Notes: generated by a model from the sequence alone, not told the origin. A stretch of DNA of 48,196 nt from Acidimicrobiaceae bacterium (GCA_002687745.1 NZBE01000033.1:1-48196), one strand, 5' to 3'; shown: positions 39,669-46,514, numbered from the stretch's first letter. Numbers and translations: made by a program.

Positions 39669-41201
39669 TCATCGGCGCTGGATGACCTGTTTCCGGGCTG
39701 GGATCAGTTGGCCGTGTTCGTGCAGGTGACCCTGACCCTGTTCCCGGTCCTGTTGACGTGCGGGCCCGTCTCCGTTGCCAAACCTGTCTCCCTGCCCGTT
39801 CCCGCTCCCGTCGCCGGTCCCGTTGGTTGACCGGTCGGGTGGCGGCGATATTGAGGATTGGGTTCGGCGGTAGCGGGCGGCTGGTGGTTCGGGTTGAAGC
39901 TTGAGGCCGGTGGGGTCGGTGAACACGAGTACGCCGTCGGTTCTGCTGTGACGGTTGACGTGGGTGAGGCCCCAGCCGCCTTCGTGTACGGCGTGGTGGT
40001 GCGCTGAACACAACAGCACCAGGTTCCACAGGTCACCTGGGCCCAGATTCAGCCAGTGGATGACGTGGTGTGCATCACACCACGACGGGGGCCTGTCACA
40101 CCCCGGGAATACGCACCCGCCGTCACGCACCACCAGAGCGTTGCGTTGAGCGGTGCTGACGGTGCGGGTGCGGCGCCCCACATCGAGTACCTGGCTGGCG
40201 CCGCCCATGACCACAGGGATGACACCGGCGTCACACGCCAGACGACGCACGACAGCCACTGGAAGTGGTACGGCGTCAGAGCTTTCACAACGCCCCACAG
40301 CAGCAACCCCGCCGGCACCACCGTTCACCACAGCACCCGTGGAGGAGTCGTCGGTACCGCCCGGGTGACCAGCCGCTCCGGCGACCAGGGTGTCGTGGTC
40401 GACTACGACCTGCAGGTCGACACGCCCGGGGCCTGACGCCCCGCCACTGTTGGCACGCCTGCAGACACCTTCGAGGGCGTCGGCGTTGCGCTGGCAGACA
40501 CTGCGCCCCACAGCCGGATCGGCCGGAACCGGCGCACGGTCGTCTTCGTGGCGCCACAGGCGTTCAGACTCGGCCTGTATGGCACCGGTGACAACAGCAC
40601 CCGCCTCGGGGGTCAACTCGCCGCTCAGACGAACCATGCCGTCACCGGTGGTGGACCAACTCAGACGTCTTCTGACATGTTGACGTGCAGCGAGACGGCT
40701 GCCATCAACATCGTCGTTGTAACGGGCCTGCCAGCCACGCATACCGGCCTTGAAGCCGTCGACGCCCTCAGACACCGCTGTAGCCAACACCGCCGGGTCA
40801 GCCACAGCCGCCAGACGCTCACCGGCCCCCAGGTCACGCATGAGAGCATCAACATGACCCGTCGTGATCGCACCCGTTGCAAGACACTCAACGACCTCAG
40901 GGGCCACCGCCAACACATCAGCTGCCTTGACCACACCAGCCGCATCCCTACCCGACATACCCGTAGCCCTTACCAGCTCGGCTGTGCGCTCAGCAGCACC
41001 CACCGTGCCAGCGCCACTCGCCACGCCAACAGCCCGACTCGCAGCAATAGCACCCTCAGCAACAGTCAGAGCCGACAACCACGCCCGACGCTCGCCGCCC
41101 GGCATCGACCCCCATTCAAGGCCACCCACCATCGACGCAACCACCGACACAAACCCCTCAGCCGAGGCCTCGGACCCGTTGGCACCACTACTGATATCCA
41201 T
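39669..41201 (-). CDS. HNH endonuclease with DUF222 (13E12-repeat type)
   Basis: The N-terminal two thirds is the Ala/Val-rich helical DUF222 domain typical of Actinobacteria. An HNH domain follows near residue 390, with CVFPGC, CDAHHVIHW, GDLWNLVLLCSAHHHAVHEGGW. The last 75 residues are low-complexity (repeated NG/GDG, then QQDREQGQGHLHEHG). Such genes occur in many copies per actinobacterial genome and are often linked with mobile DNA; the biological role is not settled. ATG 41201 gives a compact start; an alternative start at 41270 would add 23 residues. No partner gene is adjacent. Confidence 0.85.
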   Translation of the reverse strand: MDISSGANGSEASAEGFVSVVASMVGGLEWGSMPGGERRAWLSALTVAEGAIAASRAVGVASGAGTVGAAERTAELVRATGMSGRDAAGVVKAADVLAVAPEVVECLATGAITTGHVDALMRDLGAGERLAAVADPAVLATAVSEGVDGFKAGMRGWQARYNDDVDGSRLAARQHVRRRLSWSTTGDGMVRLSGELTPEAGAVVTGAIQAESERLWRHEDDRAPVPADPAVGRSVCQRNADALEGVCRRANSGGASGPGRVDLQVVVDHDTLVAGAAGHPGGTDDSSTGAVVNGGAGGVAAVGRCESSDAVPLPVAVVRRLACDAGVIPVVMGGASQVLDVGRRTRTVSTAQRNALVVRDGGCVFPGCDRPPSWCDAHHVIHWLNLGPGDLWNLVLLCSAHHHAVHEGGWGLTHVNRHSRTDGVLVFTDPTGLKLQPEPPAARYRRTQSSISPPPDRSTNGTGDGSGNGQGDRFGNGDGPARQQDREQGQGHLHEHGQLIPARKQVIQRR

Positions 41202-41300
41202 GCCGCCACCGTACGCACAGGGTGTGACAGTGCCCGGAACAACCTGACCAACATCTACAACCATCGACATGCATCCATCATGACCAACAGGTGAGACAGT

Positions 41301-41329
41301 CAGGTTTCAGATCTCCCGGCCTGAACCTG
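41301..41329 (-). terminator. Imperfect inverted repeat downstream of the EamA transporter gene
   Basis: CAGGTTTCAG (41301-41310) pairs with CTGAACCTG (41321-41329) with one bulged T and a 10-nt loop. It lies in the 182-bp gap between the transporter stop and the DUF222 start and might be a terminator. Otherwise I see nothing in this gap. Confidence 0.3.
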
Positions 41330-41383
41330 TCCCCACACCTACAACACCAGGCAGGGCCGCGACGCCGGCGACGGTAGTGAGAG

Positions 41384-42328
41384 TTACCGGTCCACTGGCC
41401 CCGGGTCGACCGGGATGGCGCCGGCATGCAGGCCGACGGCCCGCCGCAACCTGAGCGAACCCCTGGGGCCGGCGGTCCTGACCGTCAGCCAGATGACGGC
41501 GGCGAGGGCAACTCCCCCACCGACCAGGGTGGCCGTAGTGGGCACCTCACCCGGCCAGATCCAGAGCCACAGTGGCGCCAGCACGATCTCGCTGATCAGG
41601 AGCAGGACGGTGTCGGCCGGTGGCACGAAGCGGTGTGCGTAGTTGAAGATCGGAGTGGCCGCGCCAACCAGGACTCCCCCGCCTATGAAGCCGAGGGCGA
41701 CGTCTCTCAGCGGAAGGACCAGCCCCGGCCCGGCGAGTGATACGGCACCGGCTGTAACCGCCACTGCGATGCCGCCCACGATCGTCGGCACCCCGGGGTC
41801 GCGTATAGGTGAACTGCGGATCAGGACCGTGTAGCCCCCGAGGAACATCGGGAGTAGGAGCGCCAGGAGGATTCCAAGAGCATCGCCTGTTCCGAAGCCT
41901 GCCCCGACCATGATGCCCACCCCTACAGCGGCGACCAGCATGGCTATTGCCGTGTCGCGGCTCACCGACTCGTGTAGGAAGATCCGCCCCATGAGGGCTG
42001 CGAAGAACGGGCTGGTTACCTGGAGCAGCAGGATGAAGGCTGCCGTTACCCGGCTGAGAGCCACTATGAAGAGGGTGAACAAGGCCCCGAGTACCAGACC
42101 GGCCACGATCTGTCTGGCTCCGGCCTCGGCCACTGAACGAATGGGGTTTCGGCCGACCATGACGATCATCAGGGCGGCAACCAGGCCCGCTGAGAGGCCC
42201 CGGTAGAACAGGTACTGCCATGCGTCGGCCTCGACGAGGGCCCTGAAGGTGAGCGCACCGAAGCTGAACATGACGCCGGCGGCCAGAATCATCAGGGAGC
42301 CCTGAAGCCGTGTGACCGTTCGCGTCAT
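41384..42328 (-). CDS. EamA/DMT-family transporter
   Basis: A 314-residue protein with about ten membrane segments in two EamA halves. The first half ends near FFAALMGRIFLHESVSRDTAIAMLVAAVGV, the classic EamA motif; the second ends at LLISEIVLAPLWLWIWPGEVPTTATLVGGGVAL. It would export or import a small metabolite; the substrate is unknown. ATG 42328 is fixed by a strong GGGGAGG ribosome site (minus strand, about 42335-42341). It is the last gene before the tRNA-Arg-derived direct repeat. Confidence 0.9.
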   Translation of the reverse strand: MTRTVTRLQGSLMILAAGVMFSFGALTFRALVEADAWQYLFYRGLSAGLVAALMIVMVGRNPIRSVAEAGARQIVAGLVLGALFTLFIVALSRVTAAFILLLQVTSPFFAALMGRIFLHESVSRDTAIAMLVAAVGVGIMVGAGFGTGDALGILLALLLPMFLGGYTVLIRSSPIRDPGVPTIVGGIAVAVTAGAVSLAGPGLVLPLRDVALGFIGGGVLVGAATPIFNYAHRFVPPADTVLLLISEIVLAPLWLWIWPGEVPTTATLVGGGVALAAVIWLTVRTAGPRGSLRLRRAVGLHAGAIPVDPGPVDR

Positions 42329-42431
42329 GTGCGACCTCCCCATCCGCGCTGTCCGGACCGGGCATCATGGCAGCGCGGTGCCAGAAACAGCCAAGCCGGA
42401 CGGGCGCTGCTTCAACGAACATCGGCCGATG

Positions 42432-42476
42432 GCGCCCCCGGGAGGATTCGAACCTCCGACCTTCGGAATAGAAGTC
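42432..42476. repeat. Distal att site: orphan 3' part of tRNA-Arg
   Basis: This 45-bp stretch is identical to 46438-46482, which covers the tRNA-Arg(TCT) gene from within the anticodon stem to its 3' end. The 5' half of a tRNA is missing here and the sequence diverges abruptly past 42476. This is the layout left when an element integrates into a tRNA 3' end. Confidence 0.9.
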
Positions 42477-42796
42477 GTCCAAGGCCGATTCACTAGGAGC
42501 ACCGTCCGGATCCATCCGGGCCGTTTCGGCGAGATTACGCCTTACCTGGAAGAGTCCCTCTCCGATCTAGTCCGCATGATTCCATCCGAGGCAGATTCCT
42601 TGGACAACTCTTGGACACTTCTGGACAACCGGTTATCCGGGGGGATTCGCCAATACTCAGCCCAACCGGGCCCCTTGGGGGGAGTTTCCTGCGAGGGGGC
42701 GGGGTGCGGCATCTGGAGTACCGAAAAAAGGCGACCCAGGGGGTCGGTGCTATTCGACCGTTCCCGGGATATGACAGCACTATCGCTTAGGCCGTT
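42477..42796. other. Noncoding left end of the island
   Basis: No gene is supported in this stretch. It holds the TTGGACA repeats at 42600-42629, G-rich runs near 42675-42711, and a small CGACCC/GGGTCG hairpin at 42732-42746. The last bases before 42797 resemble the end of a pentapeptide cassette (ATCG then TAGGCC), suggesting an earlier copy was lost. Confidence 0.5.
42600..42629 (+). repeat. Left TTGGACA repeats (candidate integrase arm sites)
   Basis: TTGGACAAC at 42600, TTGGACACT at 42611 and CTGGACAAC at 42621 are spaced 11 and 10 bp, so they fall on one face of the helix. Matching motifs in the same orientation lie at 46369 and 46380 near the other end of the island. Confidence 0.5.
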
Positions 42797-42826
42797 CTGG
42801 CAGTCCTTTAGGTCAGCCCGTAATGT
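42797..42826 (+). promoter_or_regulatory. Promoter of pentapeptide gene A
   Basis: CTGGCA (42797-42802), 18-bp spacer, TAATGT (42821-42826), then 7 nt and GTG 42834. Spacings are identical in the two following copies. Confidence 0.6.
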
Positions 42827-42833
42827 GGTGGCT

Positions 42834-43373
42834 GTGGAGGTCAACGGCTACGAGATCGAATCAGGGGCGTACCTCAAAGGGGCGTACCTCAAAGGGGCGT
42901 ATCTATTCAGGGCGAACCTATTCAGGGCGAACCTCGAAGGGGCGAACCTATTCAGGGCGAACCTCGAAGGGGCGAACCTCGAAGGGGCGTACCTCACCGG
43001 GGCGAACCTCGCTAGGGCGAACCTCGGAGGGGTTTACCTCTTCAGGGCGAATCTCACCGGGGCCAATCTCACATTTGTGAGCCTCACCAGGGCGATCCTC
43101 ACCAGGGCGAATCTAACCAGGGTGAACCTCACCGGGGCGAATCTCACCTGGGCGAATCTCACCAGGGTGAACCTCACTAGGGTGAACCTCGAAGGGGTTT
43201 ACCTCACCGGGGCGAACCTCGAAGGGGCGAACCTCGAAGGGGCGAACCTCACCGGGGCGAACCTCACCGGGGCGAACCTCACCGGGGCGAACCTCAAAAG
43301 AGCGGGTGCCGACGAGGGCGCGATCTGGCCTGAGGGGTTCGACCCGAAAGCCGCCGGAGTGATCATCGACTAG
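42834..43373 (+). CDS. Pentapeptide-repeat protein A
   Basis: A 179-residue protein. An 11-residue leader VEVNGYEIESG is followed by 29 uninterrupted pentapeptides of the form A(N/Y)Lx(G/R) (residues 12-156) and a tail ending W-P-E-G-F-D-P-K-A-A-G-V-I-I-D. This predicts a right-handed quadrilateral beta-helix of about seven turns. Such proteins can mimic DNA (MfpA, Qnr) but many have no known role. I chose GTG 42834 because the promoter and the first conserved codons match those of genes B and C; the longer open frame would run through the orphan tRNA piece. Its near-perfect 15-nt codon repeat suggests recent expansion. Confidence 0.85.
   Translation: MEVNGYEIESGAYLKGAYLKGAYLFRANLFRANLEGANLFRANLEGANLEGAYLTGANLARANLGGVYLFRANLTGANLTFVSLTRAILTRANLTRVNLTGANLTWANLTRVNLTRVNLEGVYLTGANLEGANLEGANLTGANLTGANLTGANLKRAGADEGAIWPEGFDPKAAGVIID
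42867..43301 (+). repeat. 29 tandem 15-nt units coding the pentapeptides of gene A
   Basis: Units are close to GCGAACCTCACCGGG with changes mainly at the codon for residue 4. Because the unit is 15 nt, gain or loss of units keeps the frame. Confidence 0.9.
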
Positions 43374-43379
43374 GCCCTT

Positions 43380-43409
43380 CTGGCAGTTCTGCTGGTCGGC
43401 CCGTACTGT
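43380..43409 (+). promoter_or_regulatory. Promoter of pentapeptide gene B
   Basis: CTGGCA (43380-43385), 18-bp spacer, TACTGT (43404-43409), then 7 nt and GTG 43417. It begins 7 bp after the stop of gene A. Confidence 0.6.
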
Positions 43410-43416
43410 GCTTGTC

Positions 43417-44001
43417 GTGGAGGTCAACGGCTACACGATCGAACCAGGAGCGAATCTCAGAGCGGCAAATCTCGAAGGTGCAAACCTTGCCGGAGCGAAC
43501 CTTGCCGGTGCGAGCCTGAACGGAGCAAACCTCAACAGGGCATTTCTTGAAGGCCTGATACTCGAAGGTGCGAACCTGAAAGACGCGAACCTCAAAGGTG
43601 CGACCCTTCAAGGGGCGATTCTCAAGGGTGCGAATCTCAGAGCGGCAAATCTCGAAGGTGCGAACCTTGCCGGAGCGAACCTTGCCGGTGCGAACCTGAA
43701 CGGGGCAAACCTTTTCTTGACAGAGTCTGTTTCGGCGAACCTGAACGGAGCAAACCTCTGCTTGGCGGTGTTTGGCTATGGGCTCCTCAAATGGGCACAG
43801 TTTGAGAGAGCGCAACTCCGAGGAACGAAGTTCTTCTGCGCGGACCTCGAAGGGGCGAACCTCAAAGGTGCGGACCTCTTTGGAGCGAACCTCTTTGGAG
43901 CGAACCTTGCCGGTGCGAACCTCAGCAAGGTAGAAGTCGATAAGGAAACAGAATGGCCGTTGGGTTTCGACCCGGAAGCCGCCGGAGTGATCATCGACTA
44001 G
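43417..44001 (+). CDS. Pentapeptide-repeat protein B
   Basis: A 194-residue paralogue of protein A with the same leader (VEVNGYTIEPG) and the same tail (WPLGFDPEAAGVIID), but a more diverged repeat region. Pentapeptides run from about 12, break near 105-115 (FLTESVS) and again at about 122-145 (a Phe/Tyr/Leu-rich stretch with FFC), then resume. An internal duplication of about 85 bp recurs exactly 180 bp apart, that is 60 residues or three helix turns. The irregular segment could form a loop or dimer interface. GTG 43417 is chosen by the shared promoter spacing; an upstream GTG at 43408 is in frame. Confidence 0.85.
   Translation: MEVNGYTIEPGANLRAANLEGANLAGANLAGASLNGANLNRAFLEGLILEGANLKDANLKGATLQGAILKGANLRAANLEGANLAGANLAGANLNGANLFLTESVSANLNGANLCLAVFGYGLLKWAQFERAQLRGTKFFCADLEGANLKGADLFGANLFGANLAGANLSKVEVDKETEWPLGFDPEAAGVIID
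43450..43720 (+). repeat. Internal 180-bp-spaced duplication in gene B
   Basis: About 85 bp beginning near 43450 recurs nearly unchanged beginning near 43630. The offset is 180 bp, which equals twelve pentapeptides. Confidence 0.8.
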
Positions 44002-44007
44002 GCCCTT

Positions 44008-44037
44008 CTGGCAGTCCTGCTGGTCGGCCCGTAACGT
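44008..44037 (+). promoter_or_regulatory. Promoter of mini pentapeptide gene C
   Basis: CTGGCA (44008-44013), 18-bp spacer, TAACGT (44032-44037), then 7 nt and GTG 44045. It begins 7 bp after the stop of gene B. Confidence 0.6.
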
Positions 44038-44044
44038 GGAGGCC

Positions 44045-44164
44045 GTGGAAGTCAACGGCTACACGATCGGACCAGGGACGAACCTCACCGGGGCGAACTT
44101 CATAGGGGCGGACCTAAAAGGAGCGAACCTCGCCGGGGTGATTTCAAACGAGGACACCATCTGA
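44045..44164 (+). CDS. Short pentapeptide-repeat protein C (39 residues)
   Basis: This third tandem copy keeps the promoter and the VEVNGYTIGPG leader, then has only four pentapeptides (TNLTG, ANFIG, ADLKG, ANLAG) and a divergent end, VISNEDTI. The tail common to A and B is missing. One turn of helix cannot form the usual fold, so it is either a decayed remnant or a small regulatory peptide. It is too short to be found by length-based gene calling. It is convergent with the nitronate monooxygenase-like gene. Confidence 0.5.
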   Translation: MEVNGYTIGPGTNLTGANFIGADLKGANLAGVISNEDTI

Positions 44165-44187
44165 CCGGACGGCTCGGACGACAGTGA

Positions 44188-45306
44188 CTATCGGGCTCCA
44201 GTCCCTCTGGGGGGCATGTCATCCAAGCGCGCCAGTGCATCCTGGGCCATCTGTCGTACCACTTCGGCTGCTGGCACTACTTCCTTGACAAGGCCGACAA
44301 TGTTGCCGGCGCCGTTCATGGAGATCCCTTCCTTGCCGCCGCTGTCAGTCGCCCAGGAACCGAGAGTCAACTCGGTGAGGACCGGTTGTAGTGGCATGGG
44401 AAGTGGGTCCAGGTCAGCAGCTTCCCAGGCCTCAGTCCACTGGTTCGGGAGGAGTCGGAACCGCTTTCCCGTGTAGGCGCGACTGATGACAGGTGACTGG
44501 TCAGCGGCGTTGACCAGTCCAGCCTTTTGCCAGCCAGCGATACCTGCTTCTTCGGTGGCTAGGAATCGAGTTCCAATCCACACGGCTTCACAACCCATGA
44601 CGAGGGCAGCCGCAAGGCCGCGACCGTCACCAATCCCACCAGCGGCAACGACTGGAACCTCAACGGCATCGAGTACCTGGGGTAGAAGGGCGAGAGTTCC
44701 GACGTGTCCAGTGTGGCCGCCACCTTCGGTGCCTTGTGCGATGACAACATCGGCACCGTCCCTTGCGACGCTCACAGCCTGTTTCGTGTTGCCAACTACC
44801 GACATCACTACCGCACCGGCTTCGCGGAAGCGGTCCACCACGAAACCAGGCGAGCCGAGGGCACCGACGAATACCGGGACCCCTTCCTCTAAGACGACCT
44901 GGATTTGAGCCTCGGCATCAGTCCCTAGAGCGTTTCTATCGGGTTCATGTCTTGTGCTTAGCTCCGATCGGTCAACTCCTAGGTCGGCGGCAATACGTGC
45001 CGCTGCTTCGCGGTGGGCAGAAGGAATCTGCGTAGCGACGTCTGTGATCGTCGCACCACCTTGGTCAATACGGGCAGGCAAGATGAGGTCGACTCCGAAT
45101 GGTCGATCGGTCAACTCGCGGGTAGTTCGGATGACGGTCCGCACCTGTTCCGGGGACATCGTGGTGCAACCGAGCACCCCGAGGCCTCCTGCGTTGGATA
45201 CAGCTGCTACGAGTTCAGGTCCAGCAATTGGTCCCATGCCGGCTGAGAAGATCGGGAGGTCTATCTCCAACCGTTCGCATAGCGGAGTCTTTAGTGATCT
45301 ACCCAT
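44188..45306 (-). CDS. Nitronate monooxygenase-like FMN enzyme
   Basis: A TIM-barrel flavoprotein of 372 residues in the 2-nitropropane dioxygenase/NMO family. IFSAGMGPIAGPELVAAVSNAGGLGVLG is at the N-terminus, ADVVIAQGTEGGGHTGHVGTLALLPQV carries the probable catalytic-His region, and VPVVAAGGIGDGRGLAAALVMGCEAVWIGTRFLATEEA binds FMN phosphate. These enzymes oxidise alkyl nitronates or act as enoyl reductases. ATG 45306 has GGAG 7 nt upstream. It is cargo of the tRNA-Arg island; GC content looks slightly lower than in core genes. Confidence 0.88.
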   Translation of the reverse strand: MGRSLKTPLCERLEIDLPIFSAGMGPIAGPELVAAVSNAGGLGVLGCTTMSPEQVRTVIRTTRELTDRPFGVDLILPARIDQGGATITDVATQIPSAHREAAARIAADLGVDRSELSTRHEPDRNALGTDAEAQIQVVLEEGVPVFVGALGSPGFVVDRFREAGAVVMSVVGNTKQAVSVARDGADVVIAQGTEGGGHTGHVGTLALLPQVLDAVEVPVVAAGGIGDGRGLAAALVMGCEAVWIGTRFLATEEAGIAGWQKAGLVNAADQSPVISRAYTGKRFRLLPNQWTEAWEAADLDPLPMPLQPVLTELTLGSWATDSGGKEGISMNGAGNIVGLVKEVVPAAEVVRQMAQDALARLDDMPPRGTGAR

Positions 45307-45419
45307 GTTCACTCTCCAAGGACTTCGGTCGGGCCGCCAAGCCCGTTCGAATTTCTCCGACGATATGTTGCAACAGGGAAAGATAGTGAGCCGGACCAGC
45401 AGCTGGGCACCTGAATGTG

Positions 45420-45479
45420 AACCTCCAAGGGGCGGGCCTCACCGGAGCCAGGGATCTCAAGGGCGGGGAGCTCCAGCTG
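45420..45479 (+). pseudogene. Pentapeptide-repeat vestige
   Basis: Translation from 45420 gives NLQGA-GLTGA-RDLKG-GELQL, four decayed pentapeptides, in frame with the metallopeptidase that follows and preceded by a GTG at 45417. It resembles the cassette genes 1.3 kb upstream and may be a recombination scar. Confidence 0.45.
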
Positions 45480-45509
45480 GCCGCACCTACCATCGCCGGT
45501 GTGGAACCG

Positions 45510-45848
45510 ATGCCCGTGGACATATTCGAGGAACTCGTGGCCGAGGCCCTCGACTCCCTGCCGTCCGAACTCGGCGACCTCATGGAGAACGTGGCGGTAC
45601 TTGTCGCCGACCGTGGCGAGCCGCGGAACCTGCTCGGCCTTTACGAGGGAGTTCCGTTGACCGACAGGGAGGGCTACGGCAGCGGTGCCACCCTGCCCGA
45701 CCGGATACTGCTCTTCAGGCTGGCCATCTGCGACATCTGCCGCGACAAGGACCAGTTGCGCCGCGAGATAGGGGTTACCGTCGTGCACGAGGTGGCCCAT
45801 CACTTCGGCATCGACGACGACCGCCTGCACGAGCTGGGCTGGGGGTGA
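45510..45848 (+). CDS. Small zincin-like metallopeptidase (Zincin_1/DUF1025 family)
   Basis: A 112-residue protein with FEELVAEALDSLPSELGDLMENVAVLVAD at the start and the zinc motif HEVAHHFGIDDDRLHELG at the end, both typical of this family. Substrates are unknown. I prefer ATG 45510 because the family normally starts there; an in-frame GTG at 45417 would add 31 residues that read as pentapeptides, possibly a natural fusion. It is island cargo. A hairpin follows at 45935. Confidence 0.85.
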   Translation: MPVDIFEELVAEALDSLPSELGDLMENVAVLVADRGEPRNLLGLYEGVPLTDREGYGSGATLPDRILLFRLAICDICRDKDQLRREIGVTVVHEVAHHFGIDDDRLHELGWG

Positions 45849-45934
45849 CAGGAGGGAAACGGTCAGCCTCCGCGCTCCATTCAATGTGCCTGTTCAGGGC
45901 GTTATTCGGTAACCTCCACCCATGAGGTCGTCGG

Positions 45935-45958
45935 CTCGTCCTACCGGTAGGGCACGAG
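45935..45958 (+). terminator. Hairpin after the metallopeptidase
   Basis: CTCGT (45935-45939) pairs with ACGAG (45954-45958) and CCTA (45940-45943) with TAGG (45948-45951), with a CCGG loop and a two-base bulge. No T-run follows. Confidence 0.4.
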
Positions 45959-46020
45959 AACCTCTACGTCCTCAGCCGCGTTCGGCGTCTTGGGCAACGG
46001 GCTAATGACAGCCGGTGTGA

Positions 46021-46344
46021 TTAGTCCCTGATTGCGTCGAGGATGGTGACGCCGATGAGGCTGAGTACGACGACTGCCGTAATTGACAGGACTGTGAACG
46101 CGATAGAGAACGCGAACAGGTGCCGGAAGTATTGGCCGAGCAGTTTGTCGAACTTGAGTGACCAGAAGGGCATCGAGTGATCGAAGTGCCCCTTTGTGCC
46201 ACGTATCGACGTTAGTTGGCACATCGGGCTGGCGCTAGCGGCCCGCCCGTGAAGAATAATGAAGGAGTGGAGCTGGCCGTCCCCGATCGAGGGCAGAGGG
46301 TTGGTGTCGGTCGGGGTGTCTATTTCGGTAGAGGCGGTGAGCAT
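46021..46344 (-). CDS. Hypothetical small membrane protein (weakly DUF4282-like)
   Basis: The frame gives up to 107 residues: about 60 polar residues, a FWSLKFDKLLGQYFRHLF segment, then one strong membrane helix (AFSIAFTVLSITAVVVLSLIGVTIL). The FDKLL-then-helix pattern is loosely like DUF4282 proteins, which usually have two helices; here the second is absent. The start is uncertain (GTG 46347, ATG 46344, or a later ATG). It lies between the metallopeptidase and the right end of the island. I am not sure it is expressed. Confidence 0.45.
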   Translation of the reverse strand: MLTASTEIDTPTDTNPLPSIGDGQLHSFIILHGRAASASPMCQLTSIRGTKGHFDHSMPFWSLKFDKLLGQYFRHLFAFSIAFTVLSITAVVVLSLIGVTILDAIRD

Positions 46345-46368
46345 CACCTGGGGGTAATCGGACCCTCA

Positions 46369-46388
46369 TTGGACACTTTTTTGACAAT
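46369..46388 (+). repeat. Right TTGGACA repeats (candidate integrase arm sites)
   Basis: TTGGACACT at 46369 and TTTGACAAT at 46380 are 11 bp apart. TTGGACACT is identical to the copy at 42611 and has the same orientation. Confidence 0.45.
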
Positions 46389-46438
46389 CTGACCTCCGGA
46401 GCCGAAGCCAAAGTGGCTCAGATCCGTATGGTTACTAG

Positions 46439-46514
46439 CGCCCCCGGGAGGATTCGAACCTCCGACCTTCGGAATAGAAGTCCGCTGCTCTGATCCGGGC
46501 TGAGCTACGGGGGC
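46439..46514 (-). tRNA. tRNA-Arg (anticodon TCT)
   Basis: Acceptor GCCCCCG pairs with CGGGGGC, the D stem is GCTC/GAGC, and the anticodon loop CTTCTAT holds TCT, reading AGA. The T arm has GGTTCGAAT. The first anticodon-stem pair is a G-A mismatch (27-43). CCA is not encoded. The 3' part from the anticodon stem on is duplicated at 42432-42476 and probably came from the island's attP. Confidence 0.93.

Larger units (their letters stand above)
42432..46482. mobile_element. 4.0-kb genomic island integrated at tRNA-Arg(TCT)
   Basis: The region is bounded by 45-bp perfect direct repeats whose unit distance is 4,006 bp. The intact tRNA (minus strand, 46439-46514) points its 3' end into the island, as expected. 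Contents are three tandem pentapeptide-repeat genes, a nitronate monooxygenase-like gene, a zincin metallopeptidase and a small membrane protein. TTGGACA-type repeats lie just inside both ends. No integrase is recognisable, so it is either a remnant or mobilised in trans. Confidence 0.8.

Noticed and set aside
42312-42833. Open frame extending pentapeptide gene A about 520 bp upstream
   Set aside because: It runs through the EamA start region and the orphan tRNA fragment, and the shared promoter lies directly before GTG 42834.
42867-43301. Tandem repeats resembling a CRISPR array
   Set aside because: The 15-nt period has no spacers and codes for pentapeptides in frame; no cas genes are present.
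43363-44055. Long antisense frame (230 codons) across pentapeptide gene B, with periodic EVR-type repeats
   Set aside because: It is the mirror of a 15-nt repeated coding sequence, which keeps the opposite strand open. No ribosome site or promoter supports it.
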